This document shows positions 1-6,236 of a stretch of DNA of 6,236 nt, piece after piece (the stretch's first letter is position 1; the number at the start of each line of letters is the position of its first letter). The notes beneath the pieces were generated by a model that saw only the letters and a program-made list of their open reading frames with translations, did no database searches and was not told where the DNA came from. Source of the stretch: Lachnospiraceae bacterium (GTDB lineage: Bacteria > Bacillota > Clostridia > Lachnospirales > Lachnospiraceae); contig SFNX01000099.1 of assembly GCA_004552595.1 (NCBI GenBank), forward strand, positions 1 through 6,236. Direction: 5' to 3'. The translations under genes and the position numbers were made by a program.

Positions 1-1215
1 ACCACTTCTTAATTTTGGCTCAAACCATGTTGATTTTGGTGGCATTAACAATCCTGCATCTGCAACATCAAAAAGCTCCTGAATACTTGTAGGATACATC
101 GCAAAGGCAATTTTACAATCACTGTTAACTCTTCTTTCAAGTTCTTTGGTGCCTCTGATTCCACCGACAAAATCAATTCTTTTATCCGTCTTTGGATCAT
201 TAATTCCAAAAACAGGTTTTAATACATTGTTCTGAAGAATAGAAACATCAAGTCCTTCAACAGGGTCATCAACCATAAGCTCATCATTAAAGGATAATGT
301 ATACCATGTAGAACCAATATATACAGATACATCACCCTTTTTAACTGGGTGTTTGTCCTCTGAATTAAGCGTAGTCAGTGTTCCAACCTTCTTAAGCTCA
401 TCAATGATCTCTGCTTCTGTTTTACCGTTTAAATCCTTAATCACTCTGTTATAATCCATAATCATAAGCTGATTATCAGGGAAAAGAACCGATAGAAAAT
501 AATTAAACTCCTCATCACCGGTATAATCAGGCTTTTCCTGTCTTCTCTTTAATGAAACTTTTACTGCACTTGCACATCTGTGATGTCCGTCAGCAATATA
601 TATCGAATTAATCGTTGAAAACGCATCCTGAATACAGGAAATATCATCCGAATCGGAAATAATCCATACTCTGTGAGAAATCAAATCATCAGAAACAAAA
701 TCATATAAAGGTTCTGTAGTCTTCACTTTATCGACTATACTATTTATTGATTCGTTTGATTTATATGCAAGAAAAATCGGACCTGTCTGTGCCGATAATG
801 TATCAACGTGTCTTATTCTGTCTAATTCCTTGTCAGCACGAGTGTTTTCATGCTTTTTAATTGTTTCGTTAATATAGTCATCAACGCTTGCAGCTGCAAC
901 TATTCCTGTCTGAGCCCTGCCATTCATTGTAAGCTCATAAATATAATAATATGCACTATCGTCTCTGATATATTCATTTCTATCAAGCATACCTGACAGA
1001 AGTCTTGCAGCTGTCTTATAGCTTTCATCTGAATACATATCGAAGTCGTCATCATACTGCGTCTCAGGTCTGTCAATATTAAGAAATGAAAGCGGATTAC
1101 CTTTAACTGCTTCTTTTGCTTCACTTCTGTTGTATACATCGTATGGAAGTGCTGCGATTTTATCCTCTAATCCCTTTCTTGGCCTTATTGCTTTAAACGG
1201 TTTAATTTCTGCCAT
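1..1215 (-). CDS. DUF1015 family protein, 3' end cut by window edge
   Basis: The frame is open from an ATG at 1215 to the window edge, giving 405 visible residues. Family hallmarks seen: N-terminal IKPFKAIRP (about 4-12) and LPYDV (23-27); a KHENTRADKELDRIRHVD block (about 120-138) followed by AQTGPIF (142-148); IADGHHR (207-213); and the C-terminal MPPKSTWFEPKLRSG (391-405). In relatives that last motif lies almost at the end, so probably only about 5-10 residues are missing. No signal peptide or membrane segment is visible, so it should be cytosolic. An AAGAGGT ribosome site lies 8 bases before the ATG. It sits downstream of the serCA operon but beyond a terminator, so it is probably transcribed from its own promoter. 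Family membership is confident. Function is not established here: the DGHHR motif resembles ParB-like proteins, which include free-serine kinases, and the serine-gene context suggests phosphoserine/serine chemistry as a hypothesis. Confidence 0.9.
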   Translation of the reverse strand, partial: MAEIKPFKAIRPRKGLEDKIAALPYDVYNRSEAKEAVKGNPLSFLNIDRPETQYDDDFDMYSDESYKTAARLLSGMLDRNEYIRDDSAYYYIYELTMNGRAQTGIVAAASVDDYINETIKKHENTRADKELDRIRHVDTLSAQTGPIFLAYKSNESINSIVDKVKTTEPLYDFVSDDLISHRVWIISDSDDISCIQDAFSTINSIYIADGHHRCASAVKVSLKRRQEKPDYTGDEEFNYFLSVLFPDNQLMIMDYNRVIKDLNGKTEAEIIDELKKVGTLTTLNSEDKHPVKKGDVSVYIGSTWYTLSFNDELMVDDPVEGLDVSILQNNVLKPVFGINDPKTDKRIDFVGGIRGTKELERRVNSDCKIAFAMYPTSIQELFDVADAGLLMPPKSTWFEPKLRSG

Positions 1216-1223
1216 ATAGTTTT

Positions 1224-1230
1224 ACCTCTT
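1224..1230 (-). promoter_or_regulatory. Ribosome binding site of the DUF1015 gene
   Basis: AAGAGGT on the minus strand ends 8 bases before the ATG at 1215. This supports that start, which also gives the expected family N-terminus MAEIKPFKAIRP. Confidence 0.75.
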
Positions 1231-1272
1231 ATTTAACAATCAACAATTATGAAAAACTGCATATTCCTAGTT

Positions 1273-1278
1273 ATTATA
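1273..1278 (-). promoter_or_regulatory. Possible -10 box for the DUF1015 gene
   Basis: A perfect TATAAT lies on the minus strand, 57 bases before the DUF1015 ATG and downstream of the operon terminator. The hexamer at 17-base spacing is TTCCTT, a poor -35 match, so the promoter would be weak or activator-dependent, or the box may be chance in AT-rich DNA. It overlaps one arm of the dyad at 1275-1312. Confidence 0.4.
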
Positions 1279-1312
1279 CAATAAAATGTCCCTTTAAGGA
1301 ATAATTTGTATA
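1275..1312. repeat. Inverted repeat upstream of the DUF1015 gene
   Basis: Perfect 7-base arms, TATACAA at 1275-1281 and TTGTATA at 1306-1312 on the plus strand, flank 24 bases. Near the middle is a smaller imperfect palindrome, TCCCTTTAAGGA (1289-1300). One arm overlaps the candidate -10 box. It could be an operator or an RNA stem if transcription starts upstream. The base composition is AT-rich, so chance is a serious alternative. Confidence 0.3.
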
Positions 1313-1381
1313 TATATTGTGGTTTGTACTTTTTTCCATCAACCCAATTAAATTTATAGAAGCTAATAAGAATATTATGTT

Positions 1382-1414
1382 AAAAAAGGATTAGGCGTAC
1401 ACCTAATCCTTTTT
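1382..1414 (-). terminator. Intrinsic terminator of the ilv-ser operon
   Basis: GGATTAGG (1388-1395) pairs perfectly with CCTAATCC (1402-1409) around a 6-base loop. The stem is extended by A-T pairs (1383-1387 with 1410-1414), and a run of six T follows on the minus strand. The structure begins one base after the TAA of the 83-residue gene, so it closes the minus-strand operon. The near-symmetry means it could also stop plus-strand transcripts, but no plus-strand gene is visible. Confidence 0.9.
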
Positions 1415-1415
1415 A

Positions 1416-1667
1416 TTATTCTTCCACAAATTGTTCCTTAAAGAGTCTGTCTCTTTCGACCGCAGCTTCACTAGCTAAATCCATATATTTAATAAAGGCA
1501 TCTTCAACAGGCATTTTATACTTCATTGCAAGTTCCTGCAAAATAGGCCTTAATGCCTGAATTTGTTCGGAAACCGGTGTTTTCTGCGGGTCCGAATCCA
1601 TATCTTTAAGATTTTCATCAATAAATTTATATATCTGATCTAAAAACTCTCTGTCTTCTGCACTCAT
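1416..1667 (-). CDS. Small acidic helical protein of unknown function (83 aa)
   Basis: I do not recognise this family. The protein has 83 residues and is strongly acidic (20 Asp/Glu against 11 Lys/Arg). It has no Cys, Gly, His or Trp, and no signal peptide or membrane segment. Charged and hydrophobic residues are spaced as in amphipathic helices: roughly residues 3-23, then a loop with SDPQKTP (25-31), a helix from about 33 to 50, a KMPVEDAF turn (51-58), and a helix to about 80. It therefore looks like a small cytosolic all-helical protein. It is credible as a gene because it starts 12 bases after the serA stop, has an AGGTG site (1673-1677) 5 bases before the ATG, and its stop adjoins the operon terminator. 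As the last gene after serA it may act with serine synthesis, but nothing in the sequence shows how. Confidence 0.82.
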   Translation of the reverse strand: MSAEDREFLDQIYKFIDENLKDMDSDPQKTPVSEQIQALRPILQELAMKYKMPVEDAFIKYMDLASEAAVERDRLFKEQFVEE

Positions 1668-1679
1668 TGTATCACCTGC

Positions 1680-2843
1680 TTATTTTACGACTCTTACTCT
1701 AATAACACCATCTATTTCAGTAAGCTTCTTAGCTATTTCTTCTGTAATTGGAGAATCAGCATCCGCCAATGTGTAAGCATAATTTCCTTTTGATTTATTT
1801 GTAAAATCAGAAATATTAATGCCAAGCTCACCAAAAATTGATGAAAATTTTGCAATCATATTAGCCTGATTAGCGTGAAGTATTGCGATACGTCCCTCTG
1901 TATTGCATACACCCATGTCGCAGTTAGGGAAGTTAACAGAATTAATAATATTACCGTTTTCAAGGTAATTTCTCACCTCATCAACAGCCATCTTTGCGCA
2001 ATTATCCTCTGCTTCTTCAGTAGATGCGCCAAGGTGTGGCATAACAATACATCCTTCCTGACCTGCAGTAATCGTGTTGGCAAAATCAGAAACGTATTTC
2101 TTAATCTTACCTGATTTAATTCCTGCAAGAACTGCCTGTTCATCTACAAGAAGGTCTCTTGCAAAATTAAGAAGAATTACTCCTTCCTTCATTTTGTTTA
2201 TTGCATCCTTTGAAATTGTTCCCTTTGTTGAATCAAGAAGAGGAACATGAATTGTGATAATATCGCATTTTTCATAGATTTCATCGATATTAGTAACATG
2301 CTTAATATCTCGTGAAAGTGACCATGCAGCAGCAACTGAAATATATGGATCATATCCGTAAACTTCCATTCCCATGTGCTTTGCAGCATTGGCTACTCTA
2401 ACACCGATTGCTCCAAGACCGATAACACCAAGCTTCTTATCCTGGATTTCGCCACCGGCAAAAGCCTTTTTTGCTTTCTCCGCTGACTTTGCAATATTTT
2501 CATCATTGGCGTTATCCTTAACCCACTGAACACCACCAATAATATCTCTTTCTGCAAGAAGCATACCTGCAAATACTAGTTCTTTAACAGCATTTGCATT
2601 TGCTCCAGGCGTATTAAATACTACAATACCTTTTTTTGCACATTCATCAAGAGGAATATTATTCACTCCGGCACCTGCTCTTGCAACACAAAGAAGGTTA
2701 TCGCTAAAGTCCATCTCATGCATACTTGCAGAACGGACAAGTATTCCTTCTGCTTCATTAACATCTTCTGTCTTTACATAATCAACAGTAAATCTATTAA
2801 GTCCTACAGATGCGATAGGATTAAGGCAAGCGTATTTGTACAT
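1680..2843 (-). CDS. serA: D-3-phosphoglycerate dehydrogenase with ACT domain
   Basis: Oxidises 3-phosphoglycerate to 3-phosphohydroxypyruvate with NAD+, the first step of serine synthesis in the cytosol. The protein has 387 residues. Its nucleotide-binding domain carries GLGAIG (142-147), with Asp165 at the end of the second strand, which favours NAD over NADP. The catalytic Arg is in NFARD (Arg229), followed by Asp253 and the His of PHLGAS (His270). The usual DVFExEP stretch bearing the catalytic Glu is replaced by a shorter SDFANTITAGQEG segment. A C-terminal ACT domain spans about 317-387. By my alignment to E. coli SerA, the serine-contacting His344, Asn346 and Asn364 correspond to His323, Asn325 and Asn343, so feedback inhibition by serine is likely. 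The start overlaps the serC stop by one base. A related 2-hydroxyacid dehydrogenase is possible in principle, but the serC neighbour makes SerA the strong call. Confidence 0.93.
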   Translation of the reverse strand: MYKYACLNPIASVGLNRFTVDYVKTEDVNEAEGILVRSASMHEMDFSDNLLCVARAGAGVNNIPLDECAKKGIVVFNTPGANANAVKELVFAGMLLAERDIIGGVQWVKDNANDENIAKSAEKAKKAFAGGEIQDKKLGVIGLGAIGVRVANAAKHMGMEVYGYDPYISVAAAWSLSRDIKHVTNIDEIYEKCDIITIHVPLLDSTKGTISKDAINKMKEGVILLNFARDLLVDEQAVLAGIKSGKIKKYVSDFANTITAGQEGCIVMPHLGASTEEAEDNCAKMAVDEVRNYLENGNIINSVNFPNCDMGVCNTEGRIAILHANQANMIAKFSSIFGELGINISDFTNKSKGNYAYTLADADSPITEEIAKKLTEIDGVIRVRVVK

Positions 2844-3925
2844 TATGCATTCTCCTTCTCGAATTTATCCATGAATTCTACGAGCTTCACAACACCTTCT
2901 ATTGGCATTGCGTTATAGATTGAAGCTCTCATTCCACCAACTGTTCTGTGGCCTTTAAGTGATACAAAGCCTTCTTTTTCAGCTGCTTTAATAAACTTTG
3001 CATCCATTTCTTCAGAGCCTGTTATAAACGGAACATTCATTAATGAACGGTCCTCCTTTGCTACAGTTCCTTTGAAGAGCTTTGACTGATCAAGGAAATC
3101 ATAAAGAATCTTGGCTTTCTTTTCATTGTGCTCTTTCATAGCTGAAAGGCCACCCATCTTCTTAATCCACTTAAATACTTTTCCACAGATGTAAATTCCA
3201 TAACAAGGTGGTGTATTATACAGTGAATCATTATCAGCCTGAGTTTTCCACTTAAGCATTGTAGGAGTACCTTCAAGTACGTCATCAGTAATAAGATCCT
3301 CACGGATAATTGCAATAACAACACCTGCAGGCCCGATATTTTTCTGTACACCGCCATATACTACTGCGTACTTTGACACATCAATCGGCTCTGATAAGAA
3401 GCAGGAAGAAACGTCAGAAACTAAATCCTTGCCCTTCGTATCAGGTAATGTTTTAAACTTCGTTCCATAAATTGTATTGTTCTCACAAATATAAACATAG
3501 TCCATATCATCTGTAATAGGAAGATCTGAACAGTCAGGAATATATGAGAAAGTTTTATCTGCTGATGATGCAAGCTCAACTGCTTCACCATAGATTTTAG
3601 CTTCCTGGAAAGCCTTTTTAGCCCACTGACCTGTAATGATATATCCGGCTTTTTTATTCTTCATCATATTCATAGGAACTTCTGCAAAGAACTGCGATGC
3701 TCCTCCCTGAAGGAATAAAACCTTGTAATTATCAGGGATATTCATAATGTCACGAAGATCTGCCTCAGCTTCTTTGATAATGCCATCAAAGATTTTTCCT
3801 CTGTGAGACATTTCCATGACAGACATTCCACTTCCCTTATAATCCATCATCTCATCTGCAGCTTCTTTTAATACTTCTTCAGGTAAAACTGCCGGACCTG
3901 CTGAAAAATTGTAAACTCTACTCAT
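2843..3925 (-). CDS. serC: Phosphoserine aminotransferase
   Basis: Transfers the amino group of glutamate to 3-phosphohydroxypyruvate, giving phosphoserine, with PLP as cofactor; second step of serine synthesis. With the start chosen here it has 360 residues, close to the 362 of E. coli SerC. Visible family features: N-terminal NFSAGPAVLP (6-15), SHRGK (40-44) with the substrate-binding His41-Arg42, GGASQ (74-78) in the phosphate-binding region, Trp101, Asp171 in DVSS facing the PLP ring, the PLP lysine Lys195 in GGVQKNIGPAG, and a C-terminal GHRTVGGMRASIYNAMP block that contacts substrate. An upstream ATG at 3931 would add Met-Lys, but it lies only 3 bases from the Shine-Dalgarno sequence. 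The start at 3925 lies 9 bases from it and gives the conserved MSRVYNFSAGP beginning. The gene lies between ilvB (24 bases) and serA (one-base overlap). Confidence 0.96.
   Translation of the reverse strand: MSRVYNFSAGPAVLPEEVLKEAADEMMDYKGSGMSVMEMSHRGKIFDGIIKEAEADLRDIMNIPDNYKVLFLQGGASQFFAEVPMNMMKNKKAGYIITGQWAKKAFQEAKIYGEAVELASSADKTFSYIPDCSDLPITDDMDYVYICENNTIYGTKFKTLPDTKGKDLVSDVSSCFLSEPIDVSKYAVVYGGVQKNIGPAGVVIAIIREDLITDDVLEGTPTMLKWKTQADNDSLYNTPPCYGIYICGKVFKWIKKMGGLSAMKEHNEKKAKILYDFLDQSKLFKGTVAKEDRSLMNVPFITGSEEMDAKFIKAAEKEGFVSLKGHRTVGGMRASIYNAMPIEGVVKLVEFMDKFEKENA
2852..2857 (-). promoter_or_regulatory. Ribosome binding site of serA, inside serC
   Basis: AAGGAG on the minus strand lies within the last codons of serC and ends 8 bases before the serA ATG. 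The serC stop and serA start share one base (TAATG), an arrangement typical of translational coupling. Confidence 0.8.
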
Positions 3926-3934
3926 TTTCATAAT

Positions 3935-3939
3935 CTCCT
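3935..3939 (-). promoter_or_regulatory. Ribosome binding site that decides the serC start
   Basis: AGGAG on the minus strand precedes two in-frame ATG codons. The first (3931) is 3 bases away, too close for good initiation. The second (3925) is 9 bases away and matches the family N-terminus, so the second is preferred. Confidence 0.75.
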
Positions 3940-3949
3940 ATCACATTTA

Positions 3950-5632
3950 TTAATAATCATTCTCATTAAGATTCTCATTAATCGGTGCACCCGGTGCAAC
4001 CATTGGCCATACCTTATCATCAGGATCAATCATACAGTCAAGTACTATAGGTGTATCTTTTTCATTAAGTGCTTCATCTATTGCTTTGTCAAACTCTTCC
4101 TTAGTAGTAATAAGCTTAGCCTTTGCACCCATTCCTTCTGCAATTTTGATAAAGTCGGTGCCATCGTCAAGTACGGTATTGGAATATCTCTTGCCGTAAA
4201 ACAGTGTCTGCCACTGACGTACATTTCCAAGCACTCTGTTATCAATGACAATTTCAATAATAGGAAGCTTGTTTCTTGCCGCAGTCATAAGCTCTATCAT
4301 ATTCATTCTAAAGCATCCGTCGCCTGCAATATTAATAACTGTCTTATCCTTATTACCTATCTTCGCACCGATTGCGGCACCGAGGCCATACCCCATTGTG
4401 CCAAGGCCACCTGAACTTATTAGAGTTCTCGGTTTTGAAAACTTATAATGAAGCGATGTCCAAAGCTGATGCTGTCCAACCTCTGTACATACAATTGCTT
4501 CTCCGTTTGTCTTATCAGAAAGTGTCTCTAATATGTACGGACAGTCAAGTCTGTCTTTATTAGGAGAAGGAATAGGATTATCCTTTGCATGTTGCCTGAT
4601 TTCATTAACCCACTCTGAATGATCCATTTTATCGGTTTTGTCAACAAGCCTTTTAATAATATCCTTTGCATCGCCGATAATATGTGCATCAGTGCTGATA
4701 TTTTTATTGATTTCAGCCGGATCAATATCTATATGAACAATCTTGGCCTTTGGTGCAAATTTCTTAACATTTCCCGTAACTCTGTCTGAAAATCTTACGC
4801 CGATTGCAAGAAGTAAGTCACAGTTTGTAACACCATAGTTAGAAGTCTTAGTTCCGTGCATTCCAAGCATTCCGGTATATAACTCATGCCTTCCCGAAAA
4901 TGCGCCCTTACCCATCATCGAATCACAGACAGGTGAGTCAATCTTTTCTGCAAGTTCTTTAAGTTCTTCACTTGCACCTGAAATATTTATTCCTCCACCG
5001 ACAAAAATCATAGGTTTTTTTGATTTAGAAATCATTGTGGCAACCTTATCGATTGACTTTTCATCTGCAACAGGAACTTTTTTTGCAAGTTTATATGAAT
5101 CGGCATCAACCTTAGTGTACTCACAGCTTGCTGCTGTAACATCTTTAGTAATATCAATAAGTACAGGTCCCGGTCTTCCGGTTTTAGCTATTGCAAATGC
5201 CTTTCTTATTGTATCTGCTAATATTTTAACGTCTTTTACAATAAAATTATGTTTTGTGATAGGCATTGTAACGCCTGCGATATCAATTTCCTGGAACGTA
5301 TCCTTACCAAGAAGCGGAACAGTAACATTACATGTAATAGCAACAATCGGAACCGAATCCATATATGCGGTAGCTATGCCCGTAACAAGGTTTGTAGCTC
5401 CGGGGCCACTCGTTGCCATACATACACCGACTTTACCGGTTGACCTTGCATATCCGTCTGCAGCATGACTTGCGCCCTGCTCGTGACTTGTCAAAATATG
5501 ATTTATTTTGTCGCTATACTTATATAATTCATCATAAATGTTAAGTATTGTGCCTCCCGGATAACCAAACACAGTATCAACTCCCTGTTCAAGGAGACAC
5601 TCCATAACAATTTCAGACCCTTTTAATAACAT
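3950..5632 (-). CDS. ilvB: Acetohydroxyacid synthase (acetolactate synthase) large subunit
   Basis: ThDP-dependent enzyme joining two pyruvates to 2-acetolactate, or pyruvate and 2-oxobutyrate to 2-aceto-2-hydroxybutyrate; the first common step of branched-chain amino acid synthesis. The protein has 560 residues, normal for the catalytic subunit. The N-terminal pyrimidine-binding domain has the catalytic Glu51 in SHEQGASHAADGYAR (49-63) and GYPGG (23-27). The loop FQEIDIAG (113-120) is typical. The central domain has RFSDR (280-284), the FAD-associated signature that separates anabolic AHAS from FAD-free catabolic acetolactate synthases. The C-terminal pyrophosphate domain has GDG (437-439) with the downstream metal-binding Asn465, then VRQWQ (471-475), and the protein ends with PMVAPGAPINENL. 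No ilvN regulatory subunit lies between it and serC. The AGGAG site overlaps the ilvD stop, 12 bases before the ATG, which is somewhat long, but the start gives the usual family N-terminus. Confidence 0.96.
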   Translation of the reverse strand: MLLKGSEIVMECLLEQGVDTVFGYPGGTILNIYDELYKYSDKINHILTSHEQGASHAADGYARSTGKVGVCMATSGPGATNLVTGIATAYMDSVPIVAITCNVTVPLLGKDTFQEIDIAGVTMPITKHNFIVKDVKILADTIRKAFAIAKTGRPGPVLIDITKDVTAASCEYTKVDADSYKLAKKVPVADEKSIDKVATMISKSKKPMIFVGGGINISGASEELKELAEKIDSPVCDSMMGKGAFSGRHELYTGMLGMHGTKTSNYGVTNCDLLLAIGVRFSDRVTGNVKKFAPKAKIVHIDIDPAEINKNISTDAHIIGDAKDIIKRLVDKTDKMDHSEWVNEIRQHAKDNPIPSPNKDRLDCPYILETLSDKTNGEAIVCTEVGQHQLWTSLHYKFSKPRTLISSGGLGTMGYGLGAAIGAKIGNKDKTVINIAGDGCFRMNMIELMTAARNKLPIIEIVIDNRVLGNVRQWQTLFYGKRYSNTVLDDGTDFIKIAEGMGAKAKLITTKEEFDKAIDEALNEKDTPIVLDCMIDPDDKVWPMVAPGAPINENLNENDY

Positions 5633-5644
5633 AAATCCAACTCT

Positions 5645-5649
5645 CTCCT
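5645..5649 (-). promoter_or_regulatory. Ribosome binding site of ilvB, overlapping the ilvD stop
   Basis: AGGAG on the minus strand overlaps the TAG of ilvD and lies 12 bases before the ilvB ATG. The spacing is longer than usual, but no other in-frame start codon lies in the short gap. The next Met, codon 10, would remove conserved N-terminal residues. Confidence 0.6.
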
Positions 5650-6236
5650 AAGACTCTATTTTAAGGATTGCACCCTTATCGGCACTGGTAACAAGCTTTT
5701 CATATCTTGAAAGGTATCCTGTTTTAATCTTTGGTTCTCTAGGAACAAAAGAAGCCTTTCTCTTAGCCAGTTCCTCATCAGAAATAACGAAATCAAGTGT
5801 GTTTTCAGGGATATTGATTTTAATAATGTCACCTTCCTCAACAAATGCAATTGGTCCTCCGATAGCAGCTTCCGGAGACACATGACCAATAGACGCTCCT
5901 CTTGAAGCTCCTGAAAATCTTCCGTCAGTGATTAATGCTACGCTTGAACCAAGTCCCATACCTGCAATCGCAGATGTTGGATTAAGCATTTCTCTCATTC
6001 CAGGGCCGCCCTTTGGTCCTTCGTATCGAATAACAACTACATCACCTGCAACAATTTTACCTGACTTTATTGCAGAAATTGCATCTTCTTCGCAGTCAAA
6101 TACTCTTGCAGGACCTTCATGAACAAGCATTTCCGGAACTACTGCAGAACGCTTAACAACTGCTGAGTCAGGAGCAAGATTTCCTTTAAGAACAGCAATA
6201 CCGCCTGTAACGGAATATGGATTCTCAACAGGTCTT
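5648..6236 (-). CDS. ilvD: Dihydroxy-acid dehydratase, C-terminal part (5' end outside the window)
   Basis: Fe-S enzyme that dehydrates 2,3-dihydroxy-isovalerate and 2,3-dihydroxy-3-methylvalerate to the 2-oxo acids leading to valine, leucine and isoleucine. The frame is open to the right edge, and the 195 residues seen are the last third of a family of about 550-570. Conserved blocks (visible numbering): NPYSVTGGIAVLKGNLAPD (about 5-23); VVKRSAVVPEMLVHEGPARVF (about 25-46); GPKGGPGMREM (73-83); and TDGRFSGASRG (103-113), whose serine (108) is the proposed catalytic base. GHVSPEAA (117-124) follows. The Met at 6130 is internal, as conserved sequence continues upstream of it. The Fe-S cysteines lie in the missing N-terminal part. 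The gene ends 15 bases before ilvB, so the two are very probably co-transcribed. The related Edd dehydratase is unlikely given ilvB next door. Confidence 0.95.
   Translation of the reverse strand, partial: RPVENPYSVTGGIAVLKGNLAPDSAVVKRSAVVPEMLVHEGPARVFDCEEDAISAIKSGKIVAGDVVVIRYEGPKGGPGMREMLNPTSAIAGMGLGSSVALITDGRFSGASRGASIGHVSPEAAIGGPIAFVEEGDIIKINIPENTLDFVISDEELAKRKASFVPREPKIKTGYLSRYEKLVTSADKGAILKIES

Larger units (their letters stand above)
1216..1415. other. Intergenic region between the operon and the DUF1015 gene
   Basis: This 200-base AT-rich gap is the only sizeable non-coding stretch. It holds the operon terminator, a candidate -10 box, an inverted repeat and the DUF1015 ribosome site. 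Between about 1313 and 1381 I see no convincing RNA gene, riboswitch or small reading frame. Confidence 0.7.

Noticed and set aside
924..1139. Minus-strand open frame of 71 residues
   Set aside because: It overlaps the DUF1015 gene in another frame, and the DUF1015 frame carries clear family motifs throughout.
1313..1381. Possible riboswitch or small RNA in the intergenic gap
   Set aside because: Apart from the terminator and the short AT-rich dyad I found no stable set of helices or recognisable riboswitch core.
3929..3931. Upstream ATG as serC start
   Set aside because: It is only 3 bases from the AGGAG site. The next ATG, at 3925, has a 9-base spacing and the conserved N-terminus.
5037..5468. 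Plus-strand open frame of 143 residues opposite ilvB
   Set aside because: It lies wholly antisense to strongly conserved ilvB codons and resembles no protein I know; its hydrophobic make-up follows from the ilvB codon pattern.
5648..6130. Short ilvD starting at the Met at 6130
   Set aside because: Conserved IlvD sequence (TGGIAVLKGNLAPD and the following block) continues in frame upstream to the window edge, so this Met is internal.

Overview
The window is a low-GC, AT-rich stretch with every gene on the minus strand. Protein style, strong AGGAG-type ribosome binding sites, gene order and codon use point to a Clostridia-type Firmicute. Lachnospiraceae is my best guess, inferred by recognition and not by any search.

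Read in the direction of transcription (high to low coordinates), the layout is: the C-terminal third of ilvD (dihydroxy-acid dehydratase, cut by the right edge), ilvB (acetohydroxyacid synthase large subunit), serC (phosphoserine aminotransferase), serA (3-phosphoglycerate dehydrogenase with a C-terminal ACT domain), and an unrecognised 83-residue acidic helical protein. A strong intrinsic terminator begins within one base of that last stop codon. The five genes are separated by 15, 24, -1 and 12 bases, so they look like one transcript joining branched-chain amino acid synthesis to the first two steps of serine synthesis. A gap of 200 bases follows, holding the terminator and a probable promoter. 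Then comes a separately transcribed DUF1015-family gene, cut by the left edge only a few residues before its expected end.

IlvB condenses pyruvate (or pyruvate and 2-oxobutyrate) to acetohydroxy acids, and IlvD dehydrates the later dihydroxy acids to 2-oxo acids. The reductoisomerase (ilvC) and the AHAS regulatory subunit (ilvN) are not in the window. SerA oxidises 3-phosphoglycerate and SerC transaminates the product to phosphoserine. No classical phosphoserine phosphatase (serB) is present, which makes the neighbouring DUF1015 protein interesting, because its DGHHR motif resembles ParB-like free-serine kinases.

Most of the window is ordinary amino acid biosynthesis. The parts worth a second look are the DUF1015 protein beside a serB-less serine operon, the unknown 83-residue protein at the operon end, and an unusual active-site region in SerA. 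I see no mobile elements, CRISPR arrays, tRNA or rRNA genes.
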